DNA of 64,000 nt, from assembly GCA_009841115.1 (NCBI GenBank), contig VXML01000100.1, positions 58,615 through 122,614 on the forward strand. The letters are read 5' to 3'. Under the pieces are notes generated by a model. That model did no database searches. It saw only the letters and a program-made list of their open reading frames with translations, and was not told the origin of the DNA. The position numbers and the translations under genes are program-made. Origin of the DNA: Gemmatimonadota bacterium (GTDB taxonomy: Bacteria > Latescibacterota > UBA2968 > UBA8231). How positions within the stretch are numbered: position 1 is the first letter of the stretch; the number at the start of each line of letters is the position of its first letter. Below, piece after piece: positions 24,344 to 32,639 of the stretch.

Positions 24344-25921
24344 CTACTCTTCCCCAGAACCGATGACGCGGCGGGCGCGGTCGCTCAATCGCCGCGGGGT
24401 CCATTTCGGCTCGCGGACGAGACGCACTTCAACCTCTCCGACGTCGCGCAGACGGGCGCGGAGTTGCTCCTCGATGCCGTCGGCGAACCAGTTGAACCAA
24501 GTCTCGCGTCCCGCGTACGGCATGACGATATCGACGCGAATATCGCTTCCTTCGATAACGACCTCCTGCATGATGCCGATATCGACGAAGCTGAGCTGGC
24601 GCTGCCCCCAAGGCGACCCTTGAACGTAGAGCTCGAATTCGTTGGTGGCTCGCAGGGCATCCATGATATTGTCGAGGTTGATCGGCCTAGGAACTGGGGA
24701 GACCTCCCCCTGAGTGATCGGGTTGAGCAGGCGCTCCTGGTGGCCGACGAGATCGGCAAGCCCATAGTGCTCTCCCCCCTCCTCGTACCGGTGCAGGACG
24801 TAGGCGTTTTTTTCGTACACGTGCTCACCAGCGCGCATTGCCGCGTGCTGCACCGGATAGCGGACCCAAGTGCCGGTGTGTGAGAATCCGGCGTGGGCGG
24901 GCTGCGACCAGCTCGGGTTAGTGTTTTCGAATTCAAGGTGAATGCTGCCGAATCCTTCGCCGGTTTCGCGATTGAAATGAGTCACCCAACGGGGGTCCTC
25001 GCGCTGCCAGCCCCGGGCCCCCAAACCAATCTCTCCCTCCGGTCCCATCCACGCTCGTTCGGGTAGCTGCTCGCCGATGACAAACTCGTCGTTGCGGCAA
25101 TCGCGGAAACGCACATCCTCGAGAACCTCGAGTTTCGATTCCATGACCACGTAGGGCTGACCAGCCCAGAAGCTGTAGATCACTGTAGCCATGACCTTGT
25201 GCGGCCGACCGACCTGGGGACCGATTGACAAAATCGGGTGACCCCAGCGGCGGATGCGCACGCAGACCGGTCCCCTGATCACGTCGTAGTCGAACAGGGG
25301 CGGGCCGTCCCAGTTGGTGAGCCGATAGCGGCCGACGCGCTCGTCGCTCCAGTCGGGGCCCCAGTGAATGGTACCTTCGACGCCGTGACCATGCCGGTGT
25401 ACGAGTTCTGCCGGCCCCCTTTTCGAGTAGTGGTCTTGCCAATTGCCGTTCATCTTCCCGAGGACCGCGCGGTAATGCTCGTTTTCCACCTCGAGGGCAT
25501 ACCCCTCGCCCGAAACCTTGAGGTCGGTGTCGTAGTGAGGCTCGGGTGCCTCCGGGTTGCCATACAGCAGGAGGTAAGTCGCCGAACCCTCAGCGGCCAC
25601 ATCGGCGAGGAAAAACAACCGGCAGCGTAGCAACTCGTCCTCGCGGTCCATGAGATGCACTTGGCTCGGCATGACTTCTATAGGACCGGTTTCGCTGCGG
25701 AGACGGGCGACGCGGATCTCGCGGCCAAGGTCGGTAATGTGGTCGGCGTGAATGTCCACATCCGCTTCGACCGGTTCGCCCTGGCGTTCGCGTGCCGTGT
25801 CGTTGACCAGCACTAGGCGCTTGACATACTGCCAGCCAAGAGGCGGAGATCCCCAGGATTGCGGCAATGATGCAGTCGAATCCCAGTCGCAGGCAGGAAT
25901 GTAGATCGAAGAGTCCTTCAT
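24344..25921 (-). CDS. Beta-sandwich protein fused to a C-terminal MIP18/DUF59-like domain
   Basis: The ATG at 25921 (GGAG upstream) gives 525 residues; a TTG at 25939 is possible. Residues 1 to about 420 look beta-rich and soluble, with many aromatic and charged strands (WGPDWSDERVGRYRLTNWDG), recalling mutarotase-like or sugar-binding sandwiches. From about residue 435 the pattern of the MIP18/PaaD (DUF59) family appears: IMDALRATNEFELYVQG, FVDIGIMQEVVIEGSDIRVDIVMP, then EVEVRLVREPKWTPRRLSDRAR. The conserved Cys of that domain, normally in the T-x-x-G-C-P loop, is absent (P-Y-A-G-R-E-T-W here), so Fe-S transfer seems unlikely. It is the last gene of the leftward catabolic series. I have not seen this fusion described, but my recall is limited. 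Confidence 0.55.
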   Translation of the reverse strand: MKDSSIYIPACDWDSTASLPQSWGSPPLGWQYVKRLVLVNDTARERQGEPVEADVDIHADHITDLGREIRVARLRSETGPIEVMPSQVHLMDREDELLRCRLFFLADVAAEGSATYLLLYGNPEAPEPHYDTDLKVSGEGYALEVENEHYRAVLGKMNGNWQDHYSKRGPAELVHRHGHGVEGTIHWGPDWSDERVGRYRLTNWDGPPLFDYDVIRGPVCVRIRRWGHPILSIGPQVGRPHKVMATVIYSFWAGQPYVVMESKLEVLEDVRFRDCRNDEFVIGEQLPERAWMGPEGEIGLGARGWQREDPRWVTHFNRETGEGFGSIHLEFENTNPSWSQPAHAGFSHTGTWVRYPVQHAAMRAGEHVYEKNAYVLHRYEEGGEHYGLADLVGHQERLLNPITQGEVSPVPRPINLDNIMDALRATNEFELYVQGSPWGQRQLSFVDIGIMQEVVIEGSDIRVDIVMPYAGRETWFNWFADGIEEQLRARLRDVGEVEVRLVREPKWTPRRLSDRARRVIGSGEE

Positions 25922-26055
25922 CCAGGGTCTCCATGTCAAAAGGTGCTATCTTGATGTCCCGCACGAATATGCAACAGACGCGATCGACGCACAATGATAG
26001 CTGTTCGGCGACAAAAAGTAGGACAGAATCCTCGTTGGTACTAGATGTCCCGATG
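25922..26055. other. Short intergenic gap in the catabolic series
   Basis: 134 bp between the DUF3604 gene and the beta-sandwich/MIP18 gene. I see no clear promoter, terminator or coding sequence. Confidence 0.5.
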
Positions 26056-28269
26056 TCAGCCGAGCTGGCGCTGGACGTAAATTGGGCTGCTCCAAGCGCG
26101 GTGCTGATCGCATTGCGTCAGTTGCACCCAGTAGGGACATAGACCCTTTACCGTCCGCGTGTCTCGGAACGAGAGTTCCACTCGCCGCGGCAGGTTCGGA
26201 TTCGGGGCCGGTCCGACGATGACGTGCCGACTGGTACCGCCCGCATCCACTCGCATCGGTTGCTCCCTCACTTGGGACAAGCCAAATGCGAAGGTCGCAG
26301 GACCGGATTCAAAGCGGCATAATGTCGCCGCGTCTGCTTCGATTGCTAGGCACATGCCCATGCGGTTGCCGGCCGTGACCGTGTCGAAACAGACCGTTTG
26401 GTCGTCAACCCGTTCGAGCCGGTCGTAGGGAGTGACCAAAGCGACAGGCTCGACATGGGCGATGCGTCCGTTTTCGACGACAAACCGGCCCTGCCAGCAG
26501 ACGCGCTGATCGGGAGCACTGCCATGTCGTTCGGTTCCTCCCCACAGGATGCGCAAGGCACCTTCGGCAGATGCCATCGTCGGTCGCCATGTCCACAGCA
26601 AGTCGGGACCGCACAGCAGGTCGACCTGCTCAATCGCTGCTGTCCCCTCCGCCTCGATAGACACAAGAGGAGCATCGGTCGTTGCGTATTCGCTTCCCAT
26701 GGGATGGCCGTCGGCGCGGACATCGAGCAATATGCGAGGCCCGTCAGTGGCGTAACACCGCCGCGTAGCAATCGCTTCCCACAACGCATCCTCGGTGAGT
26801 TCGGAGGCCAGAAAAGCGGTGACACCGCTGCGCGCGTTGCGGATAAGCCTACTACCGGGATGATCGCATCCGGGCCGCCCAACAACGCCGTCGGTTCCGG
26901 CGGTTATCCCGACGCGATAACCGCGACGCAAGGCGTCGAACACGAACCAGTCCGAAGTACCATGGGTGGAGTGTACCTCGGCGAGGCTTTCGATTCTCGG
27001 CTCGTGGAAGTCGAGGTTGGTCGGCCGGCCACCAACGTGCATGTTGATGAATACCTCTTCATCCCGCATGACAGCCAAAAACTCGGTCGCTGTTTCGAGG
27101 TCAGGCTCTGGATCGGGCACGTCTTCGGTGAAGAAGCGACCAGAACGCCGCAAGCGCGGTTCATCGCGGCGGTACACGACGTTGCGGTCGCCGCCGTCGG
27201 GTGTGTAGGCACTCCATTCGCACCCAAGAAAGGCTATGAAACTCCCCTCTTCATTGGCGGCAGCCGATTCGCGGCGCGTTTGCTCCCACAGGTCCAAGCT
27301 GACGTGGTGGTCATTTGCTTGGTGTGAGCAGACCTGCAGACCGGCTACGTGGCGGGCGTAGTCAAAATGGTGGCGCACCGAGCCAACGCCGCAACCAATT
27401 TGGCCCTGGCCAGCATGCAGGTCGCCCCAGAAGATGCGCAATGGAGGGGGCTCGGCGGCAATGCGTACCGGATTGCTCTCTGCCCACAATTGGAAGTGCG
27501 GAATAGCGACCTCAATGCGGTGAATTCCTGGGTTAGCGATACGCACCCGTGCCCGGTGAGCAGGCATGTTCCCAGCCCTTTCGACAGAGATTACTCTGAC
27601 TCCGTCGGCAGGAATTACCTCCGGGACGAAACCCTCGATGAGCAAGGGGTTTCCCCACACGTCCTCAACGCGCAGCGTCAGTGCGATATCTTCGTCGACG
27701 AGCCCATCCGCCGGAGCGAGGGCGAATAGCCGCGCCGGAGTACCCGCTACAATAGGGAATCCTCGCACGGGCAGGAGTTGGACCCAACGGTCGCCGCCGT
27801 CTGGGTTAATTAGAAAGAGCAACTCGGCAGCGGGCACGATAAAGGTGGGAGCACGCCACTTCCGGCAGATCAGTTCAACCGCATCTCCCTCGGCTAGCAA
27901 GCCGGAGAGAACTTCGACATCGATATGGTGATTCCACGGGATCAACTCGCCCCGGAAGGCAAAGGTTACTCGCAAGCCGACTTCGCGCCGCGAGCAGCAT
28001 GCGTGAACGTACCCCGGAGCGTCGGGATCGCTCGTCTGCAGCATAGCCCAGTCGAACGGCCACAGCCAAGCGACCCGCAAGTGCCCGCCGGCAGGAATTG
28101 CGGTCGCGCCGAGTTCAAATCGCAGCGTTAGATCGATATTATCTCCCGCCGGCACCGCGGCCGACCGCATTATGCGACCGCTGCCGTGCAGGCGACGGCG
28201 TTCTGAGAGGTCAATACCGGGGAAGTGGTGGATTTGAGGCCGCTGGGGAAAACCGCTGCTCACCAACAT
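26056..28269 (-). CDS. DUF3604-family PHP-type metallohydrolase
   Basis: The 737-residue protein has beta-rich N-terminal regions and, from about residue 280, the DUF3604 pattern: IFWGDLHAGQGQIGCGVGS, FDYARHVAGLQVCSHQANDHH, EGSFIAFLGCEWSAY, and FINMHVGGR. These are the metal-binding His and Asp segments of a PHP/amidohydrolase-like barrel. GITAGTDGVVGRPG and GVTAFLASELTEDALWEAIATRRCYAT complete the family pattern. No signal peptide is seen. The family includes uncharacterised hydrolases often encoded next to sulfatases and PhyH genes in marine bacteria. Here it lies 15 bp after the sulfatase. The substrate is unknown; an ester, lactone or phosphoester is possible. Confidence 0.75.
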   Translation of the reverse strand: MLVSSGFPQRPQIHHFPGIDLSERRRLHGSGRIMRSAAVPAGDNIDLTLRFELGATAIPAGGHLRVAWLWPFDWAMLQTSDPDAPGYVHACCSRREVGLRVTFAFRGELIPWNHHIDVEVLSGLLAEGDAVELICRKWRAPTFIVPAAELLFLINPDGGDRWVQLLPVRGFPIVAGTPARLFALAPADGLVDEDIALTLRVEDVWGNPLLIEGFVPEVIPADGVRVISVERAGNMPAHRARVRIANPGIHRIEVAIPHFQLWAESNPVRIAAEPPPLRIFWGDLHAGQGQIGCGVGSVRHHFDYARHVAGLQVCSHQANDHHVSLDLWEQTRRESAAANEEGSFIAFLGCEWSAYTPDGGDRNVVYRRDEPRLRRSGRFFTEDVPDPEPDLETATEFLAVMRDEEVFINMHVGGRPTNLDFHEPRIESLAEVHSTHGTSDWFVFDALRRGYRVGITAGTDGVVGRPGCDHPGSRLIRNARSGVTAFLASELTEDALWEAIATRRCYATDGPRILLDVRADGHPMGSEYATTDAPLVSIEAEGTAAIEQVDLLCGPDLLWTWRPTMASAEGALRILWGGTERHGSAPDQRVCWQGRFVVENGRIAHVEPVALVTPYDRLERVDDQTVCFDTVTAGNRMGMCLAIEADAATLCRFESGPATFAFGLSQVREQPMRVDAGGTSRHVIVGPAPNPNLPRRVELSFRDTRTVKGLCPYWVQLTQCDQHRAWSSPIYVQRQLG

Positions 28270-28284
28270 GGGATGGACTTCGTA

Positions 28285-29709
28285 CTATAAAGTTAAATGC
28301 TCATCAAGAGCGGCACTGAGCCGGCGCAAAACCTCGGAAAACGCAGCGGACACGTCATCCCTTTCGTTGCGCTCGAGATCGTACAGTATTTGGGGCCGGT
28401 CGCGCTGCAGGCGCTTGGTCTCGTCAAGCGGAATGTGCATCGGCTCAAAAATGTCTCCGCCGATGCGCTTTCTTGGGTCATAGCCACGCACCAACTTGAA
28501 ACGACCATCGAAAACCATGCGCCAAGCACTCAGGCCAGAAAACACCAAATCGCGGTGCCTGTACCCTCCTCCTCCGAGATAACCGACAAGGGAGCGACTG
28601 TCGAGATCTTCACCAAGTGTCAATCCAGCCCATTCGAGGAAGCTAGCGGTCAGGTCGAGGGTCGTCATCGGGGCGTCGTCGCGGCCGACAGCAGCCACCC
28701 CCGGACCCGCTATTACCAAGGGCACCCCGACCGAGGCCTGTAGAGGGGATAGTTTTTGCCACTGATTGTAATCCCCGAGCATCTCGCCGTGGTCGCTGGT
28801 AAAAACGACGACCGTGTTGTCCAAATCGCCCCGCTTGCCAACGCGCTCTACCAAGCGTCCGAGGCACTGATCGAGGTGTTCGACGGTGGCGGCCCAGTTG
28901 CGGCGCACCTCCTGATGTGTCTCAGGAGAAATATCCTCGGTATTGAACAGAGGAGGCGGAAAATCGACCGGCGGTTCGCGGTACCACTGGTGCATCGACT
29001 CGGTGACGTCCCAAGGGTGATGGGGATTCTGCAGATTCACCTCCAAGTACCACGGCTTGTCATTGGGTGCTCGATCGAGCAAGGCGAGAGCGTTGGTGGT
29101 AATCCAAGTATCGAAGTAAGCGTCGTCGGGTAGCGTCGTCGGAAAAGTAGCTGTCCACACCCCCTCTTGGTTGCGGCGCGCATAGTCGGCAATGTGCTCC
29201 TGTGCCAAGCCGCGCTCGTGCAGGAACGCCATGTACGAATCCTGCGGAACCATGTCGTTGCGGCGCATCAGGATGGTCGCTTGGTTCAGGCCAGCGTTGA
29301 AGATGGCGTCGGAAAACCCCCATTCTTCCAATCCCTGGCGGCCATCAACTCCTCGGTGAAACTGCGGAGGGTTTCCAGATTGATTGTTGCCCGTGTGGTG
29401 TTTGCCTGCCGCCATCACGTGATATCCAGCTTCGTCGCGCAGGCGCAGGTGGTACTTGGGCAAATCGTCGGGAGGATAGGTGTCGTTGCCCCACACTCGA
29501 GTGCGATCGTACTCTTGCCCGGCCACCAAACAGGAGCGCGAAGGAGCGCAAACAGGCGACGGACAGATCGCGTTGGCGAGCCAGATCCCGCGATCGGCGA
29601 GTTGCCGCAGATGCGGGGTGCGCACCGGAATATCCGGGTTCATCTCGACCCACTCCGGCCGCTGCTGATCGGTAAGGACGAACAGAATGTTGGGGCGTTT
29701 GTCCGGCAT
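28285..29709 (-). CDS. Type I sulfatase
   Basis: The ATG at 29709 is used because it starts the conserved MPDKRPNILFVLTDQQRP; the longer frame upstream would overlap the PhyH gene. The formylglycine motif is intact as C-A-P-S-R in SPVCAPSRSCLVAGQ. AAGKHHTGN and VVFTSDHGEMLGDYNQW supply the usual metal and sulfate ligands. The 474 residues are typical of the alkaline-phosphatase-fold sulfatases. No signal peptide is evident, so it would act in the cytoplasm on imported sulfate esters unless exported another way. The formylglycine-generating enzyme is not in the window. It sits between PhyH and DUF3604 genes with gaps of 5 and 15 bp. Phosphodiesterases of the same fold share parts of this pattern. 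Confidence 0.85.
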   Translation of the reverse strand: MPDKRPNILFVLTDQQRPEWVEMNPDIPVRTPHLRQLADRGIWLANAICPSPVCAPSRSCLVAGQEYDRTRVWGNDTYPPDDLPKYHLRLRDEAGYHVMAAGKHHTGNNQSGNPPQFHRGVDGRQGLEEWGFSDAIFNAGLNQATILMRRNDMVPQDSYMAFLHERGLAQEHIADYARRNQEGVWTATFPTTLPDDAYFDTWITTNALALLDRAPNDKPWYLEVNLQNPHHPWDVTESMHQWYREPPVDFPPPLFNTEDISPETHQEVRRNWAATVEHLDQCLGRLVERVGKRGDLDNTVVVFTSDHGEMLGDYNQWQKLSPLQASVGVPLVIAGPGVAAVGRDDAPMTTLDLTASFLEWAGLTLGEDLDSRSLVGYLGGGGYRHRDLVFSGLSAWRMVFDGRFKLVRGYDPRKRIGGDIFEPMHIPLDETKRLQRDRPQILYDLERNERDDVSAAFSEVLRRLSAALDEHLTL

Positions 29710-29714
29710 GGAAG

Positions 29715-30545
29715 TCAGACGGCCTCCTCCGCGGCGAGCAAGGCGGCGATATTGGGCCGACCCGGATTGTAAGGAGGCTCCATGATCGCCTGCTGCAGCG
29801 GTGTGAGTTCGTCGTAGAACGGGCAGTACTCTTCGAGGCGGTTCATGCCCTTGGCGTTGACGAAAGGACCAGCAGCGTAGCGATAAAGGAGGGTGCGGCG
29901 CTCGTGCTTGCCCTGCCAAGGTAACGTGCCATGCGTGAGTCCCTCAGTGAAAATGAGGGCATCTCCGGCTTTCATGGCAACTTGGTGGTAGCAGCCAAGG
30001 TCGTACTCCATAGTCAGGACATCGGCTGGAGTATCAAAGTTCGCCTTGTGGCTACCGGGAATGCAGACGAAACCGCCGTCTCCAGGATTGACGTCGGCGA
30101 GTTGATAACAAACGCCCATGAGGTTGTTCCACATGCGACCATTGACGTAGCGATAGGTGTGCTTGTGTACGAGCGTGCCGCCCCCATGCAGCACACAACC
30201 TTCTGCACCCTCAGTCATGCTGATGCCATTGGCGTTGCCAAAACGGAAATCGTCGCCGATCAAGTCGAACATATAGCGCAGTGCCGGTGGGTGCGAAAGC
30301 AGATCGCGAAACGGCTGGCACCAAGGTTTTGGCCAATTGAGAATTCCCATGATGTCCCCGCGACCGTGGTCCCCTTGCAGCACTGGAGAACTCGCCGACA
30401 GCAACTGCTCACCCGCGCGCAGCCGCACCCTGTCCTGGTTGTGATCGGTCGCTTCGTTCAAGGCGGCGACTAGCTCCGGGCTTAGTATCTGCGGAACGAC
30501 CAAGTAGCCGTTCACATCGAAAAAGTATTTCTCGTGTTCATTCAT
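29715..30545 (-). CDS. PhyH-like protein with H-G-G in place of H-x-D
   Basis: The 276-residue protein shows the PhyH fold: YFFDVNGYLVVPQILSPELVAAL, NPGDGGFVCIPGSHKANF, GDALIFTEGLTHGTLPW, and a probable 2-oxoglutarate Arg in HERRTLLYRYA. Where family members have the metal-binding H-x-D, it reads VLHGGGTLVHKH. This is a large PhyH subgroup in environmental genomes (from memory). A glycine at the acidic ligand is also seen in 2-oxoglutarate halogenases such as WelO5, so the reaction may differ from plain hydroxylation; a nearby residue may also supply the ligand. It lies between a DUF6785 gene (26 bp) and the sulfatase (5 bp). Confidence 0.75.
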   Translation of the reverse strand: MNEHEKYFFDVNGYLVVPQILSPELVAALNEATDHNQDRVRLRAGEQLLSASSPVLQGDHGRGDIMGILNWPKPWCQPFRDLLSHPPALRYMFDLIGDDFRFGNANGISMTEGAEGCVLHGGGTLVHKHTYRYVNGRMWNNLMGVCYQLADVNPGDGGFVCIPGSHKANFDTPADVLTMEYDLGCYHQVAMKAGDALIFTEGLTHGTLPWQGKHERRTLLYRYAAGPFVNAKGMNRLEEYCPFYDELTPLQQAIMEPPYNPGRPNIAALLAAEEAV

Positions 30546-30571
30546 AAAGGCTTCCCCGCGTTATTCGATTT

Positions 30572-32608
30572 TCAGACGAACGAACCTCCAATGGGCTGGT
30601 TGCCGACCATGCCGGTGAAATAGTCGATGATCAGCCACATCCCCGAGACGAAGATCTGTCCCATAATCAGACCTAGGAAAAACGGTCTGGTGCTGTTGTA
30701 CAGCGCCGGTCCTCCGTATTTGAGCACCACCGATTTGATGGCCCACGCTACAAATACACTGAACCAGACATAGTTCATAATAAAGAAAGTACTGGTGGCG
30801 AAACCGAGCGGATGAACGGGCCACCACACGAACCGCGCCCTGATATAGGCCAACAGGCCCATCACCAACGCCCCTAAGCCGGTAAACAACCAGCCTCCTA
30901 TATGAGCGGAGGTGGGATTGGACAGGATGACGGCCATGTAGTTGGCCGCGTTGCGGGGTACGCCAATAAACCAGAATCCGTGGAGATTGACACCCCCATA
31001 GGTGTAGGACAGCGTCATGACGCTCCAGATGGAACTGACTAAGGCGATCACCACGGCCAGAGCCACGCCCCAGATCAGCATCCTCCTATCCCCTTTGAGC
31101 AGTTCGGCGATTTTCAAGGCATTGGCAAAACAGGGCATAAAAAAGATGCGGATATTGGCCGCCCACACATAGGTAAAGCCCAAAGCCACGATGCCCGAGG
31201 CACCCAACACGCTAGTGCCCAAGCCCGACACGACGAAATCCGCCGGCGTCAGCGGCGTGCGAATAACTGCTACTCCCCCTTCCACCACAGCCCGAGTTAA
31301 GGCCATGAAGACGACAAATACCGCAAAGAGGAAAACCGGGACGACCCACAGGGGGAGACCTGACTTCCACAGCCAAGCACTGATGACCAGTAGGCCGACG
31401 AGCATGCCCCAGACTGCGGTCCGGTAAGACAAAATTTCGTCCCTGTCGTCTATCTCCTCGTTCCCTTTGAAAGCCTTGCTGAATACGCCCTTGAGGTGGC
31501 TTCTACCCATCCACAGGCCGGACAGTACCAGCACAATCATAGCCCCCATAGCTTGATGCGCTAAGTAGGGGCCGCTGGAATTGGCAAAGCGGCTCAGCTT
31601 TTCAGCGCTCTGGATGCCCAGAATGTTGAAGACGCCCCGCTCAATATTGGATACCAGAAAAAACAACCAGAGTCCCAAGGCCACATCTCGGCTGAGCAGA
31701 TAGGCAAAGCCGACCAAGCCCAGATTGAACATGACGATGAGCACGGTCGTATTCCTAAAGATGGTAAACTGGCTCGTCAGGATGCCTTGGTCGCCGAACT
31801 GACTCATGCCTGGGATGAAGGGAAAATAGTTGTACAGGGCGCTGTAAGAACCCAATAGAAAGGGGATGGAAAAGCCTATCCACATGACCGGGTTTTTGAA
31901 GAAAGGCTTGACCCAAGAACGCTTTTCGCCATTGCTACCTGCCCCTCGCTCTTCATCTTGTATCATCGCGAGCGGGACCTGGACCAACGGATAGAGCAGC
32001 TTTTCGTGTTCAATCCACTGCCGACGCACAATGACCATCAGGCATATAGATACCCAGTAGCTGGCGATGATAAACAGACACCAGTACAGAATAGGCTCGA
32101 TCCAGACGTCCCAAGGCACGGAGAGGCCCTGGGGCAAACCTTCGTAGAAATACCTGATGGCCTCGGGGTCTTGGGGGGCTATCCACTTGGGCACATAGGG
32201 GTGGATGATCTCTTCCCACTTATTTTCAGGCGAAGCATAGTAGTAGATTCCGGCGACAATGGGCAGCAAGTACTCGGAAAAACCAATAGTCGGGATGGCC
32301 GTGGCCAACATCGCCATGATATAGACTACGGCCAGTTCGGGAGGCGAAAGAGCATACCGCCGTCTGATGAAGCTCAAAACCACATTGACAAGGCCGACAA
32401 AAACAAAAAAGACAAAGATGGCAGCCGGTGTATTGAGGTTGTGCGCCAGCAGCGAACCCTTGATGATCATATTGGTGTAGGGCAGGACGATGCCAATGAA
32501 AAGGGCCATGAGTGAGCCGATTAACAGAGAGCGGAAAGTCACTCCTCGCTCGCTCATCTCGTCGCCATCTGGCAAGACAGGGTGTCCTGCTTGGATATCT
32601 TTTCGCAT
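30572..32608 (-). CDS. DUF6785/DUF6784-type polytopic membrane protein, copy A
   Basis: The 678-residue protein has about 13 to 15 hydrophobic helices, beginning VTFRSLLIGSLMALFIGIVLPYTNMIIKGSLLAHNL and ending VKPLGY-like RPFFLGLIMGQIFVSGMWLIIDYFTGM. A conserved loop reads EGLPQGLSVPWDVWIEPILYW. It is clearly homologous to copy B, 31 bp upstream, and to the partial gene at the window end. The family is widespread in planctomycete- and Latescibacterota-type genomes but uncharacterised. Operon context with a sulfatase and dioxygenase suggests solute uptake (inference). An alternative start at 32557 (MSERGVTF) aligns with copy B about equally well; neither start has a strong Shine-Dalgarno. Confidence 0.7.
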   Translation of the reverse strand: MRKDIQAGHPVLPDGDEMSERGVTFRSLLIGSLMALFIGIVLPYTNMIIKGSLLAHNLNTPAAIFVFFVFVGLVNVVLSFIRRRYALSPPELAVVYIMAMLATAIPTIGFSEYLLPIVAGIYYYASPENKWEEIIHPYVPKWIAPQDPEAIRYFYEGLPQGLSVPWDVWIEPILYWCLFIIASYWVSICLMVIVRRQWIEHEKLLYPLVQVPLAMIQDEERGAGSNGEKRSWVKPFFKNPVMWIGFSIPFLLGSYSALYNYFPFIPGMSQFGDQGILTSQFTIFRNTTVLIVMFNLGLVGFAYLLSRDVALGLWLFFLVSNIERGVFNILGIQSAEKLSRFANSSGPYLAHQAMGAMIVLVLSGLWMGRSHLKGVFSKAFKGNEEIDDRDEILSYRTAVWGMLVGLLVISAWLWKSGLPLWVVPVFLFAVFVVFMALTRAVVEGGVAVIRTPLTPADFVVSGLGTSVLGASGIVALGFTYVWAANIRIFFMPCFANALKIAELLKGDRRMLIWGVALAVVIALVSSIWSVMTLSYTYGGVNLHGFWFIGVPRNAANYMAVILSNPTSAHIGGWLFTGLGALVMGLLAYIRARFVWWPVHPLGFATSTFFIMNYVWFSVFVAWAIKSVVLKYGGPALYNSTRPFFLGLIMGQIFVSGMWLIIDYFTGMVGNQPIGGSFV

Positions 32609-32639
32609 GTCTTTCAGGATATAGATGTTCGCCGTAGGC

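Noticed and set aside
26398..27327. A 309-codon rightward frame opposite the DUF3604 gene
   Set aside because: It lies antisense within recognised metal-binding motifs of DUF3604 and has no ribosome-binding site or family resemblance.
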